A DNA stretch of 64,000 nucleotides, from assembly GCF_030010375.1 (NCBI RefSeq), contig NZ_JASCRY010000001.1, positions 806,001 to 870,000 on the forward strand, in the 5' to 3' direction. Positions 35,701 to 44,360 of the stretch are shown piece after piece. Within the stretch, counting starts at the first letter, position 1, and each line of letters begins with the position of its first letter. Under the pieces are notes generated by a model, which saw nothing but the letters and a program-made list of their open reading frames with translations, was not told the DNA's origin and searched no databases. The translations under genes and the position numbers were made by a program. Source of the DNA: Flavobacterium yafengii. Lineage in GTDB: Bacteria; Bacteroidota; Bacteroidia; Flavobacteriales; Flavobacteriaceae.

Positions 35701-36148
35701 CGATGGTAATGCCACGGGTAATGCTTCCGGAAGTATTCAAACCATCAAAAGGCACGTTTTTCTTTAGGTTTTTCTCTTCAATTTTATATAAATTCCCATT
35801 TCCTGCTTCATTACTGACGACTCTGCTGGGATCGTAAATGCGGTATACTTTGGTTAGTATTTCAGGAAATTTAAGATAGTGTACTGTAAGTGAATCGGAG
35901 TTAAAAGCGCTGTTTTCCTTTAAAATTAAAGTCCCTTTTTTGAAATTTATTTTAAATAAAGTGCTGTCGATAGGTTTGCCATTGGCGTCAAGCAGTTTGA
36001 AAAAGCTGGAATTAATACTTTCTTTTTCGATGTAAATCGTGTCGCGGGAAGGAAGAATTTTTTTGGTTTTGTACAGCGAATTAATTTCCTGAGCATGGAG
36101 CCCAGAAAAACAGCCTATTACAATCCAAAAAAGTAATTTTTTCAACAT
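32717..36148 (-). CDS. Large outer-membrane beta-barrel protein, unknown function
   Basis: A 1143-residue protein with a signal peptide (residues 1-19, ending GLHAQ). The first third is a soluble beta-rich region, and the rest alternates short amphipathic strands to a final GNVQLRAYF with a terminal Phe, as in outer-membrane barrels. Around residues 280-350 the segments GPYKLKGQNGELYV, SGSERVYVNG and TITSEMRIAIEYQYSD resemble a module I recall from the T9SS translocon protein SprA, though this protein is half SprA's length. It is monocistronic and lies between the repeat protein and aspartokinase. It could be a T9SS-associated or surface-polymer protein. Confidence 0.7.
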   Translation of the reverse strand: MLKKLLFWIVIGCFSGLHAQEINSLYKTKKILPSRDTIYIEKESINSSFFKLLDANGKPIDSTLFKINFKKGTLILKENSAFNSDSLTVHYLKFPEILTKVYRIYDPSRVVSNEAGNGNLYKIEEKNLKKNVPFDGLNTSGSITRGITIGNNQNAVLNSNLDLQITGKISEKVSLRASIQDSNIPLQDGGYSQKLDQFDNVFMELFSDEWNIRAGDIFLENKKTQFLNFNKKVQGLATNFNFGTEENKTNVFASAALVRGQYAKSNFVGQEGNQGPYKLKGQNGELYVLVVSGSERVYVNGILLKRGENNDYTIDYNAGEIVFTPLSTITSEMRIAIEYQYSDRNYTRFVTYAGATHENEKWSFGGYLYSENDLKNQPLQQNLSQEQAQILVNSGDNPDLMTAPSAYADSYSENKVLYRKTIFNAVEIFEYSNDAQQELFNVRFTLVGTNNGNYIVTNSATITRVYEYVEPINGIPQGNYEPIIQLIAPTKIQVATFLGKYKPSEKMAVDFEIGLSNNDQNLFSSIDDANNQGLAGKINAKQRLFSRKWQLDAFANYQFIQKDFRSVERLYNIEFDRDWNLGTAAVGNQSLLVSGLQLDLNPEPKSTTKGLLLYQFEKLDFSENFSGSRHILNGLFRIKKWTFQNQGSFLKSDGTVLSSKFLRNQSQMRFHFDKNWVGSSLRLEDNQEKNKATDQFSALSQKFTEYGFFTGRGDSTKVFVELGYLRRTNDSLQNGLIQRVNSSQTLMLKSKLIQTNRSDLSLYVNYRILDFVDATRKREPTLNSRIVYTDRFFNQLIQSTTVYETNSGTIPQQEFTYLEVSAGQGVYTWNDYNGNGIQELQEFEVAPFIDQAKFIRVFLPNRIYIKTHQNKFSQSVTLNPNQWQNEKGLKKLLSYFYNQTAFIIDRKTRSDGDNFELNPFSGSNENVLGLNSSLRNSLFYNRGKQNHSVTYSYLQNKTKNLLSIGSQEATNSSHQLQYGHLYQKSWLFGFFAKTIQTTIQSENFPEKNYDINGYQLAPKISYLFSKNTSWDIFYELQSKENQIGVFETLLQNRFGTAFSYASDKKITLNGEVSFYQNKFEGNEFSSVGFQMLEGLQTGQNLTWRLLLQKNITQFLDINFNYQGRKSETSQAIHTGNVQLRAYF

Positions 36149-36284
36149 AAATACTATAACTTGAAAGTACCAAAAGTAGTATTTATAATTCGATAATTAG
36201 AAAATGTGCCAGTCAGAAAGTCTGGGAATAGTTAAATCGATATATTCTAGTTTAGAGTTCTTGATTGTATGCTTTGGAACAACA

Positions 36285-36323
36285 AAAAATGAGAATCAAA
36301 ATTAAATTTCGATTCCCATTTTA
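36285..36323 (-). terminator. Terminator of the GNAT-aspartokinase unit
   Basis: On the minus strand AAATGGGAATC and GATTCTCATTT pair with one wobble, followed by TTTTT. Confidence 0.75.
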
Positions 36324-36341
36324 ATATTGTTGAAACAGTTT

Positions 36342-37598
36342 TTAAACTTCTTTAGTGATCACTTGCATAGTTTCACGGCTGACTTGTTTCAATAAAACTA
36401 CTTTATTTTTTTCGACAGTTTGTGCTGCTTTGTCGTTGAAATGTCGGATCGTATATAAGGTTACATTTTCGTCAAATTCAACTTTAAATTTTTTAGATAA
36501 AATGGCATTCAGTGCTTTAAAATTATCAAATTTATCTTCCACACATACAGAAAAACTAATGGCAGAATTCTGAATTAAGTTTACTTTTATTTTGAATTGG
36601 TGAAACAACGCAAAAATCTCGCTGATGTTTTCTTCCATGATGAAAGAGAAATCTATTGAGGAAAGTGAAATTAAAAGTTGGTTTCTTTTAACAATAAAAC
36701 AAGGTAAATACGGTTCTAAATCGACACCTTTAGAAACACTTGTCCCTTTTAATAATGGGTTTATAAATGATTTTACATACAAAGGAATTTCCTTTTTTTG
36801 TAAAGGTTGCAGCGTTTTTGGGTGAATAACCGTTGCGCCATAAAAAGCTAATTCAATGGCTTCACGATACGAAATTTGATTTAATAAACTTGCGTTTTCA
36901 AAATATCTTGGGTCGGCATTCATTACTCCGGGAACATCTTTCCAGATGGTTACGCTTTCGGCATTTAGGCAATAGGCAAAAATCGCAGCAGTATAATCAG
37001 AACCTTCACGGCCTAGAGTAGTGGTGAAATTATTCTCATCAGAACCTAAGAATCCTTGTGTAATATTTAAGATTTTTCGTTTTACGTTCTTGGCAATGTT
37101 TTTCTGTGTCAATTCCCAATCTACTTCTGCATCTCTATAATTTGCATCTGTTTTTATGAAATTACGAACATCCAGCCATTGCGTTTTTATTCCCATGAAA
37201 TTCATGAAATGACTAAGAATAGTTGTCGAAATTAACTCGCCATAACTTACAATTTGGTCGTAAACAAAATTATAATTAGGAGATTTATTATGTGTCAAGA
37301 AGTATTCTAAATCAGCAAATTGAGTATTTACAGCAGCAAAAACTTCGTTTTTGTCATCTTCAAATAAATCCATCAAAATTTGATTGTGGTATTTTTTTAC
37401 TTCTTGGACTGAAGAATTTAACTCAGCCGATTTGTCGAAATAGTTTTTTATGACAATTTCCAATGCATTCGTCGTTTTTCCCATTGCAGAAACAACTAAC
37501 AATACATCTTCGTAACCCACTTTTTGTAAAACGTCATATACGTTTTTAATTCCTGCGGCATCTTTTACAGAAGCTCCTCCAAATTTGAATACTCTCAT
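36342..37598 (-). CDS. lysC: Aspartate kinase
   Basis: First step of the aspartate pathway to lysine, threonine and methionine. The 418-residue protein begins MRVFKFGGASVKDAAG with the KFGGxSV nucleotide motif, and has GREGSDYTAAIFAYC and IWKDVPGVMNADPR in the kinase domain. The C-terminal part (about 300-418) corresponds to ACT regulatory domains but is diverged. A TTG at 37610 opens the frame slightly earlier; the ATG at 37598 fits the family. It is monofunctional, not fused to homoserine dehydrogenase. It follows the GNAT gene by 29 bases. Confidence 0.93.
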   Translation of the reverse strand: MRVFKFGGASVKDAAGIKNVYDVLQKVGYEDVLLVVSAMGKTTNALEIVIKNYFDKSAELNSSVQEVKKYHNQILMDLFEDDKNEVFAAVNTQFADLEYFLTHNKSPNYNFVYDQIVSYGELISTTILSHFMNFMGIKTQWLDVRNFIKTDANYRDAEVDWELTQKNIAKNVKRKILNITQGFLGSDENNFTTTLGREGSDYTAAIFAYCLNAESVTIWKDVPGVMNADPRYFENASLLNQISYREAIELAFYGATVIHPKTLQPLQKKEIPLYVKSFINPLLKGTSVSKGVDLEPYLPCFIVKRNQLLISLSSIDFSFIMEENISEIFALFHQFKIKVNLIQNSAISFSVCVEDKFDNFKALNAILSKKFKVEFDENVTLYTIRHFNDKAAQTVEKNKVVLLKQVSRETMQVITKEV

Positions 37599-37627
37599 AG
37601 TTTTAAACAAAAATTGTTCTTTATACT

Positions 37628-38107
37628 TTATTTCAATTTATTCTCTACAAAATGGTTGATTCCTATTTCATCCATTTGCACTACATACCAATCTTTTAAC
37701 ACTTTTGCACCTGATTTTTCGTAAAATTCAATAGCAGGAGCGTTCCAGTCCAGAACATGCCAGTCAATTCTTCGAACATTATCTCTTTTACCCTGTTTTA
37801 TAATTTCAGAATACAAAGCATAACCTAATCCTGTGCCTCTCATTTTATCTTTTACTACTAAATCTTCCAGATGAATTATTTTTCCTTTCCAGGTAGAATA
37901 GCGGTAATACCACAAAGCAATACCAACAATTTCATCATCAACTTCGGCAACAAAAACATGAAATAGAGGAACAGGACCAAAACCATCACGAACTAAATCG
38001 TCAACAGTTACAAGAACTGCATCCGGCTCCTTTTCAAAATCGGCTAATTCTTGAATAAGGCCTAAAACAGCCTGCATGTCTTCAGGTTTTCCTTTTCTAA
38101 TATTCAT
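37628..38107 (-). CDS. GNAT-family N-acetyltransferase
   Basis: A 159-residue acetyl-CoA-dependent acetyltransferase. The acetyl-CoA-binding motif A is VKDKMRGTGLGYALYSEI (R/QxxGxG/A type), and the C-terminal DWNAPAIEFYEKSGAKV is motif B. The sequence resembles the diamine/thialysine (spermidine N1-acetyltransferase-like) branch, with LIQELADFEKEPDAV near the N-terminus, but the acceptor is not certain. It is the first gene of a two-gene unit with aspartokinase. Confidence 0.88.
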   Translation of the reverse strand: MNIRKGKPEDMQAVLGLIQELADFEKEPDAVLVTVDDLVRDGFGPVPLFHVFVAEVDDEIVGIALWYYRYSTWKGKIIHLEDLVVKDKMRGTGLGYALYSEIIKQGKRDNVRRIDWHVLDWNAPAIEFYEKSGAKVLKDWYVVQMDEIGINHFVENKLK

Positions 38108-38277
38108 AAATTTTTATTTTAATGATTCAAAAATGCAATAAAATTGCATTTTTACGTATTAATTTTGTGTTTTATTCAGCAAATATACAATACTGTCAAA
38201 CTAAATAAATAGTATTCAAATTGTTTTCACAAAAAAAACGATATTTGTGACTTCAAAATAACTACATCGATTTCGTA

Positions 38278-39297
38278 ATGGAAGAACGCAACAAAACACT
38301 AGGAGAATTTATCATTGAAAACCAAAATGCTTTTCAATATTCGTCAGGCGAATTATCCCGAATCATTAACTCCATTCGATTGGCTGCCAAAGTAGTCAAT
38401 TATAAAGTAAACAAAGCAGGATTAGTTGATATTGTAGGTGCTGCTGGAGAACAAAACATACAAGGTGAAGATCAACAAAAACTGGACGTTTATGCTAATG
38501 AAGTTTTCATTCAAACTTTAATTAATCGTGAAATTGTTTGTGGTATTGCCTCTGAAGAAAATGATGATTTCATTACTGTTGAAGGAAGCGACAATAGTCA
38601 TAATAATAAGTATGTGGTTTTAATGGATCCGCTTGACGGTTCATCAAATATTGATGTGAATGTTTCAGTAGGAACTATATTTTCGGTTTATAGGAGAGTT
38701 ACTCCAATAGGAACTCCGGTTACCATTGAAGATTTTTTACAGCCGGGAATCAATCAGGTTGCTGCGGGATATGTTATTTACGGAACCTCGACGATGTTAG
38801 TGTATACGACAGGACACGGAGTGAATGGATTTACGCTGAATCCGGCCATTGGAACCTTTTATTTATCGCATCCAAAAATGCAATTCCCAACTGACGGTCA
38901 TATTTATTCCATTAACGAAGGGAACTATGTTCATTTTCCACAAGGAGTAAAAGATTATATAAAATATTGTCAGTTAGAAGAAGGAGACAGGCCTTATACT
39001 TCAAGATATATAGGGAGTTTAGTTTCGGATATTCATAGAAATATGATTAAAGGCGGAATTTATTTATATCCTACAAGTTCCAAAGCACCAAAAGGGAAAT
39101 TACGATTGTTGTATGAATGCAATCCGTTAGCTTTTATTGCTGAACAAGCTGGAGGAAAGGCTTCAGATGGATTTAATAGAATCATGGAAATTGAACCGAC
39201 AGAATTACATGAAAGGGTTCCGTTCTTTTGCGGAAGCTACAACATGGTCGAAAAGGCGGAAGAATTTATGCATAAAGCAAAATTAAGTAAATACTAA
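38278..39297 (+). CDS. fbp: Fructose-1,6-bisphosphatase, class I
   Basis: Gluconeogenic removal of the 1-phosphate from fructose 1,6-bisphosphate. The 339-residue protein has the metal-binding [19 protein letters not shown] signature and the later [22 protein letters not shown] block typical of class I. Length is normal. A GATATTTG (38240-38247), one base from the -7 consensus, with a TTG 16 bases upstream at 38221, is a plausible promoter. Single gene with its own terminator. Confidence 0.96.
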   Translation: MEERNKTLGEFIIENQNAFQYSSGELSRIINSIRLAAKVVNYKVNKAGLVDIVGAAGEQNIQGEDQQKLDVYANEVFIQTLINREIVCGIASEENDDFITVEGSDNSHNNKYVVLMDPLDGSSNIDVNVSVGTIFSVYRRVTPIGTPVTIEDFLQPGINQVAAGYVIYGTSTMLVYTTGHGVNGFTLNPAIGTFYLSHPKMQFPTDGHIYSINEGNYVHFPQGVKDYIKYCQLEEGDRPYTSRYIGSLVSDIHRNMIKGGIYLYPTSSKAPKGKLRLLYECNPLAFIAEQAGGKASDGFNRIMEIEPTELHERVPFFCGSYNMVEKAEEFMHKAKLSKY

Positions 39298-39311
39298 AAT
39301 ATAGGTTTAAT

Positions 39312-39345
39312 AAAAAAGCTCCCAGATATCTGAGAGCTTTTTTTA
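39312..39345. terminator. Bidirectional terminator, fbp and TerB-like genes
   Basis: AAAAAAGCTC and GAGCTTTTTT pair, with CAGAT/ATCTG continuing the stem after one mismatch. Both genes end within about 15 bases of it. Confidence 0.88.
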
Positions 39346-39356
39346 TACTTTTACAA

Positions 39357-39788
39357 TTACTTGTTCATGTTTTGCATTTCGAAAAGGAAAGTATCTAAAT
39401 CTACTTTTTTATCTACTAATTTAAGTGCTTTATGTATGATATAATCTACATTTTCAGCATTAAAGCCTAGTGCTACTCCAATTTTTCTTAATAATAATTC
39501 TTGTTTGTCACCTAACTGATGATCAACATGAACCATTCTCGCTAAATCAAACAAACGCTCCAGTCTTTGCTCATGTAAATAAGGAGGATTTATAGGATAT
39601 TTTAATGGGTTTTCTAAAATTTCTTCATATTCTGCTTGAGAAATTTCTAATCGAACAGCCAGTTTGTCTAAAAATAGTTTCTCTTCTGGAGCAAACGTAT
39701 CGTCAGCAAGTGCTACACGAACAATAGCTGAAAAATGACCTTTATTTCTTTGTTTGAATTCGCTATCAAATAAATCTGAAAATGACAT
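39357..39788 (-). CDS. TerB-like family protein
   Basis: A 143-residue all-helical cytoplasmic protein of the TerB/tellurite-resistance-like fold. Seen: IVRVALADDTFAPEEKLFLD (residues about 23-42), in which the DDTFAPEE acidic segment matches the first TerB metal-binding repeat, and a second such helix pair MVHVDHQLGDKQELLLRKIG. These proteins may bind divalent metals, but tellurite resistance should not be inferred since no ter cluster is present. Single gene, convergent with fbp. Confidence 0.8.
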   Translation of the reverse strand: MSFSDLFDSEFKQRNKGHFSAIVRVALADDTFAPEEKLFLDKLAVRLEISQAEYEEILENPLKYPINPPYLHEQRLERLFDLARMVHVDHQLGDKQELLLRKIGVALGFNAENVDYIIHKALKLVDKKVDLDTFLFEMQNMNK

Positions 39789-39967
39789 AATTATTGTTTT
39801 TTTATCTTACAAAGATAAATCTATTTTTAAATTAATGATTTTAATTTTTTTATATTTTTTCTTTGAATTTGATCTCTTTTGAATTGCATTTATTTAAATA
39901 ATCAAATCAATCATTTTCAAAATTAATCGTAAGTTTACAACCCCTTTATCAACCTAATAAATTACCC

Positions 39968-40561
39968 ATGTCAGAATTTTGGATTTACTTTCAAATAGGA
40001 TTAAAACACGTTTTAGATATTCATGCGTATGACCATGTTTTATTTTTAATAGCATTAGCAATTCCTTTCTCTTTTAAAGATTGGAAGAGAATTGTGCTTC
40101 TGGTGACGCTTTTTACCATTGGACATACAATGGCTTTAATGCTTTCTGTTTTTGGTATAATTGCAATTAAAGTAAATGTTGTCGAATTATTAATTCCAAT
40201 AACTATACTGATAACGGCGCTGTTTAATCTTTTTACGGCTGGAAAATCAAGCAAGAAAGAAAGTATAAATTTGGTGTTTTTCATCACGCTTTTCTTTGGA
40301 ATAATTCATGGATTGGGTTTTTCAAATTATTTCAAATCGATTCTTGGAGGCGATGCTGTTTCTAAAATAGTACCATTGTCAGAATTTGCATTAGGAATAG
40401 AAGCGGCACAGATTGTAGTGGTTTTTGTGGTTTTGATTTTGTCGTATATTGTTCAAACCGTTTTTAGATTTTCGAAACGTGATTGGACATTAGTGATGTC
40501 GGCATTTATAATAGGAGTAGTGATACCATTGATTGTTGAAAGTGAAATCTGGATTAGATAA
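39968..40561 (+). CDS. HupE/UreJ-like membrane protein
   Basis: A 197-residue protein with about six membrane helices. The N-terminal helix carries HVLDIHAYDHVLFLIAL, and the later GIIHGLGFSN and GIEAAQIVVV segments are those of the HupE/UreJ_2 family, proposed metal permeases. No hydrogenase or urease genes are nearby, so nickel is not implied. It precedes the dCMP deaminase-like gene by 2 bases, which suggests a three-gene unit with the S41 peptidase. Confidence 0.85.
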   Translation: MSEFWIYFQIGLKHVLDIHAYDHVLFLIALAIPFSFKDWKRIVLLVTLFTIGHTMALMLSVFGIIAIKVNVVELLIPITILITALFNLFTAGKSSKKESINLVFFITLFFGIIHGLGFSNYFKSILGGDAVSKIVPLSEFALGIEAAQIVVVFVVLILSYIVQTVFRFSKRDWTLVMSAFIIGVVIPLIVESEIWIR

Positions 40562-40563
40562 AA

Positions 40564-40995
40564 ATGAACGAAAAAAAATTAAATAAATACGATAAAGCGT
40601 ATCTTAGAATTGCCAAAGAATGGGGTTTGCTGTCATATTGTAAACGCAAACAAGTTGGTGCGATTATTGTGCGAGATAGAATGATAATCTCTGACGGATA
40701 TAACGGAACGCCATCTGGTTTTGAAAATTGCTGTGAAGATGAAGAAGGATTAACGCGTTGGGATGTTTTACATGCTGAAGCAAATGCGATTCTGAAAGTG
40801 GCACGATCTACACAATCGTGTGAAGGCGCAACCTTGTATATTACGCTTTCGCCATGTAAAGAGTGCAGCAAATTGATTCATCAATCCGGAATAAAAAGAG
40901 TGGTGTATCAGAATGGCTATCGTGACGATTCAGGAATTCAGTTCCTTATAAAAGCAGGAGTAGAGGTAGAACATATCCCAGTATTAGAAGAATAA
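40564..40995 (+). CDS. dCMP deaminase family protein
   Basis: A 143-residue zinc-dependent deaminase (ComEB/dCMP deaminase type). The catalytic zinc motif HAEANAI (His and Glu) and the PCKEC cysteine pair in LSPCKECSKL are intact; a second cysteine-rich element CCEDEEG precedes them, as in dCMP deaminases. It would convert dCMP to dUMP for thymidylate synthesis. It is 2 bases after the HupE-like gene and 13 bases before the S41 peptidase. Confidence 0.9.
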   Translation: MNEKKLNKYDKAYLRIAKEWGLLSYCKRKQVGAIIVRDRMIISDGYNGTPSGFENCCEDEEGLTRWDVLHAEANAILKVARSTQSCEGATLYITLSPCKECSKLIHQSGIKRVVYQNGYRDDSGIQFLIKAGVEVEHIPVLEE

Positions 40996-41008
40996 TTATT
41001 GTCTTCGT

Positions 41009-42580
41009 ATGAAATATAACGTAAAATATTTGCCCATTCTTATTTTCTCAACACTTGCTTTGGGTGTTGTGCTGGGCGGAATGTTGAATTTTCCTAATGC
41101 AGTTGATTTTGCAGACAGAAATAATTCTAGGAGCAAACTCAACAAGCTGATTGATTTTATTGACAATGAATATGTCGATGATATCAATACGGATTCTATA
41201 GTAAACCTTACCGTAGATAATATTCTGGCGCAACTTGACCCACATTCCGTATATATTCCGCCAAGCGAACAACTGGAAGTGGTAGAAAGTATGAAAGGAA
41301 ATTTTGTGGGGATTGGCGTAAATTTTTATATGTACAACGATTCAGTTGCGGTTATAAAACCAGTAGAGAATGGCCCTTCGGCAAAAGCTGGAATAAAGGC
41401 AGGTGACCGAATTTTATATGCCGATAAAACAAAATTATTTGGACGCAAATTACCAAGTGACAGTTTGTATTCTAAATTAAAAGGAACGGTAGGTTCTGAT
41501 ATTGAATTGACTATCTACAGAAAATCCGAAGGCAAAAAACTAAAAGTAAGAATAAAGCGCGATGTTATTCCTCTAAAAAGTGTCGATGCGGTACTACTTT
41601 TGAACAATAAAACGGGTTATATAAAAATAAACAGATTTGCCGAAACGACCTATAGCGAGTTTATGACAGGTTTGACTAAACTGAAACAACAAGGCGCAAA
41701 ATCACTCGTAATTGATGTTCGTGATAATGGGGGCGGTTATATGGAAGAAGCGATTGCTATTGCCGATGAATTATTGACGGATAAGCAGCTGATTGTTTTT
41801 ACCAAGAATAAAAACGGGAATATAGACAAGACATTTGCAACCAAAAAAGGTAGTTTTGAAACCGGAAACGTATTTGTTTTAATCAATGAAAACAGTGCTT
41901 CTGCCAGTGAAATTCTAGCGGGTGCCATTCAAGATAATGACAGAGGAACAATTGTGGGCCGCCGTTCTTTTGGAAAAGGATTGGTGCAACGTGAAATGGA
42001 TTTTGCCGATGGTTCCGCCGTTCGATTGACTATTGCCAGGTATTACACACCAACCGGTCGCTCGATTCAAAAACCTTATTCGAAAGGAAATGAAGCGTAT
42101 TTTAAAGAATCAGAAGCTCGTTTTGGAAATGGAGAATTGTATGAAAAAGACAGTATAAAAGTTTCGGATACGTTAAAATTCAAAACTAAAAAAGGGAAGA
42201 TTGTTTACGGTGGAGGCGGAATTGTTCCTGATGTTTTTGTACCGCTAGAAGTAGAGCACGGAAATGAAAGTACCGCTTATTTATTGCAATCCGGAATCGT
42301 GGGTAATTTTGTTTTCGAACAATTAGATAAAAACAGAAGCGCTTTTAAAGGACTTAATTTCGAACAATTTAAAATTAAAATGAATGAAACGGATTTGTAT
42401 TTTAATTTGTTTCAAAAATTTATTTTCGGAAACGGATTGGATTTGAATTTTGGAAAAAGCAAGTCGTTGGTAAAAAAATACTTAACTGCTGAATTTGCCC
42501 GGCAATTGTATGGGGAAAGCTATTATTATGAAATTGTATTGAAAGAAGATGCGATGATTAAGGCCATTTCTAAGAAGTAA
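41009..42580 (+). CDS. S41 family C-terminal processing peptidase
   Basis: A 523-residue periplasmic serine protease anchored by an N-terminal helix (about residues 7-26). The PDZ domain spans about 90-170 (FVGIGVNFYMYNDSV, AGIKAGDRILYAD). The catalytic Ser is in NENSASASEILAGA and the Lys is in RRSFGKGLVQ, the CtpA/Tsp dyad. A C-terminal domain of about 130 residues follows. It trims C-termini of envelope proteins. It is the last gene of the HupE-dCMP deaminase unit. Confidence 0.93.
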   Translation: MKYNVKYLPILIFSTLALGVVLGGMLNFPNAVDFADRNNSRSKLNKLIDFIDNEYVDDINTDSIVNLTVDNILAQLDPHSVYIPPSEQLEVVESMKGNFVGIGVNFYMYNDSVAVIKPVENGPSAKAGIKAGDRILYADKTKLFGRKLPSDSLYSKLKGTVGSDIELTIYRKSEGKKLKVRIKRDVIPLKSVDAVLLLNNKTGYIKINRFAETTYSEFMTGLTKLKQQGAKSLVIDVRDNGGGYMEEAIAIADELLTDKQLIVFTKNKNGNIDKTFATKKGSFETGNVFVLINENSASASEILAGAIQDNDRGTIVGRRSFGKGLVQREMDFADGSAVRLTIARYYTPTGRSIQKPYSKGNEAYFKESEARFGNGELYEKDSIKVSDTLKFKTKKGKIVYGGGGIVPDVFVPLEVEHGNESTAYLLQSGIVGNFVFEQLDKNRSAFKGLNFEQFKIKMNETDLYFNLFQKFIFGNGLDLNFGKSKSLVKKYLTAEFARQLYGESYYYEIVLKEDAMIKAISKK

Positions 42581-42612
42581 TTGTGAAGAAAAATATTCGT
42601 TTTTAAAAACAA

Positions 42613-43362
42613 CTAATTTTTACTGTCCCAATCTTTTCTATAATGAATGAGTTCTTCATCTATCATCTTCTTAGACGTATTTAATAAATAGGTCGCCTCT
42701 TCAGAATAAATAGGTGAAAAAAAAGTGATTTTAATCTCGGTAGTCCATTTCCCAAAACACTTTAAAAAATGCGGAATGAAAGTATCATCTCCCACAAAAG
42801 CATCCGTTTTTTCTTTATAATCAATAGCAATAGGAATAACCGCTGCTTTAATCTTAGTAGCCATCACAAACGAACCGTAATTAAAATCTACAGTCGTTGG
42901 CAAAATATCTGTCGTGCCTTCGGGAAAATTAATGATAGAATATCCTTTGGCTAGAACTTCTCGAATATTTTCGGCAGTTTCTTGTCTGCTTTTTTGGCAG
43001 TTTCTGTCTACAAATAAAACACCTGATATTTTACAGATGTAGCCAATCATAGGCCATGATGCAACTTCTTTCTTGCCTACCGGAAAAGCATGTATTTGAT
43101 TTACAATAACAATTGGGTCAAAATAGGAACGGTGATTGGCTACAATGAGTCCTTGTATCGTGGGTTTTTCTCCATAAATAATGGTGCGAATGCCTAAAAT
43201 GATATTAAGTCCTCTTATTAAAAAATCGCGTAGATGAAGTGCTCTTTTGGAATTAATTTCTTTGCTACAAAAGAAACTCGTCAAATAGAAAAGAATCGAG
43301 AAGAAGGAAACAAATAGTATAAAAATGATGAGCCTGGTCAGTCCTAATAATAGTGATAACAT
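42613..43362 (-). CDS. plsC: 1-acyl-sn-glycerol-3-phosphate acyltransferase (PlsC-like)
   Basis: Acylates lysophosphatidate to phosphatidate or a related acceptor. The 249-residue membrane protein has an N-terminal helix pair (about residues 1-35), the catalytic HX4D motif NHRSYFDP, and the acceptor-binding FPEGTTD. The family includes enzymes acting on ornithine lipids, so the exact acceptor is not certain. It is convergent with the S41 gene, with a 32-base gap lacking a clear terminator. Confidence 0.88.
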   Translation of the reverse strand: MLSLLLGLTRLIIFILFVSFFSILFYLTSFFCSKEINSKRALHLRDFLIRGLNIILGIRTIIYGEKPTIQGLIVANHRSYFDPIVIVNQIHAFPVGKKEVASWPMIGYICKISGVLFVDRNCQKSRQETAENIREVLAKGYSIINFPEGTTDILPTTVDFNYGSFVMATKIKAAVIPIAIDYKEKTDAFVGDDTFIPHFLKCFGKWTTEIKITFFSPIYSEEATYLLNTSKKMIDEELIHYRKDWDSKN

Positions 43363-43429
43363 AAAATAGTGTGTTGAAAATGTAAACCTACCACTATTTT
43401 TCTAGAGATTTTTTAGAATGAAATTCTAT

Positions 43430-44035
43430 TTACCTGATACTATCGTGTGCATGAGTCTGCACGCCGTCATTCCATAAGGTGAGAATATCTGTTGCAACTG
43501 CGGCACCGCTTCCGGCAGCAATGGCCAGCTGGCTTCTCCAACCTGCTAAAGTTCCTATGACATAGATTCCTTCAGCCACTTTGTGGTCGTTGTTTTTTAG
43601 TTGGATTCGTTGTTTTTCGGGAAGGGATTTTTGATGGGGTTCTACATAATGCATCAATCCATCAATTGCAAAAGTATTTGCGGAGCCTATGCCTATGACG
43701 ATTGTTTTTGTTTGGTAGGAATTTTTATTTGTTATGACTGTGAATTCCGGAAATTGCCCTTCAATTTTCAGTACTTTTTCATCTGGAATTTGAGTGATAT
43801 GAGGATACGCTTTCGAAAGATGTTCGGTGCTTTCCTCCAATAATTCAGACCCTAATTTGCCTGGAGCTATACCATAAGCATTATTAAACAGTGCTTCTTG
43901 AAGAGATGATGTTTTTTGATGGGTGAAAATGACAATTCTTTTGTCAGTGACAAAGGATTTATTTCTTGCAGAACCCAAAACGAGTGCGCAGGATATCCCA
44001 GAAACGCCACCGCCAACTATGAGAACATCAAACAT
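43430..44035 (-). CDS. Short FAD-dependent oxidoreductase, thioredoxin-reductase-like
   Basis: A 201-residue flavoprotein. The FAD dinucleotide motif VGGGVSGISCAL (residues 7-18) and the C-terminal FAD segment GIYVIGTLAGWRSQLAIAAGSGA are clear. It lacks the NADPH-binding domain and the CxxC redox pair of thioredoxin reductase and is about 100 residues shorter. No frameshift is seen, so it appears to be a natural minimal form. It is followed (upstream on this strand) by a small membrane protein gene with a 2-base gap. Function unknown. Confidence 0.8.
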   Translation of the reverse strand: MFDVLIVGGGVSGISCALVLGSARNKSFVTDKRIVIFTHQKTSSLQEALFNNAYGIAPGKLGSELLEESTEHLSKAYPHITQIPDEKVLKIEGQFPEFTVITNKNSYQTKTIVIGIGSANTFAIDGLMHYVEPHQKSLPEKQRIQLKNNDHKVAEGIYVIGTLAGWRSQLAIAAGSGAAVATDILTLWNDGVQTHAHDSIR

Positions 44036-44037
44036 TA

Positions 44038-44241
44038 TTACAGTTGGTCATTTGATTTTTCTTCAATCTTTTTTGCCATTTTAAAAATCAGAAGAATCAA
44101 AACGGCACAAAAAGAAGCAGCAATTCCAATAAAAGCAACTACGCTATCTCCTTGAAATGGATTTCTAAAATCCAACAAAGTAACATTAAATATGATTAGC
44201 GCTATTGCTAAAAACACCAAGATGTTAGTGAAAATTTTCAT
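44038..44241 (-). CDS. Small membrane protein, two helices
   Basis: A 67-residue protein with hydrophobic helices at about residues 5-25 (ILVFLAIALIIFNVTLL) and 34-55, and a charged C-terminus (KMAKKIEEKSNDQL). It lies 2 bases before the FAD oxidoreductase gene, so the two should be co-expressed; a small anchor or subunit is possible. Family not recognised. Confidence 0.65.
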   Translation of the reverse strand: MKIFTNILVFLAIALIIFNVTLLDFRNPFQGDSVVAFIGIAASFCAVLILLIFKMAKKIEEKSNDQL

Positions 44242-44360
44242 AATACGTTTTTGTTTTTGATATAAAAGAAACAGATTTTTTATTTTAGAAACACATGTCA
44301 GTTCAAAAATCAGATTACCTTTTAAAATTATCTTAGGGGGTAAATTTATGAAAATTTATT

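Noticed and set aside
39357..39788. Tellurite resistance from a TerB-like protein
   Set aside because: No TerC, TerD, TerE or other ter genes are nearby. A lone TerB-fold protein does not imply resistance.
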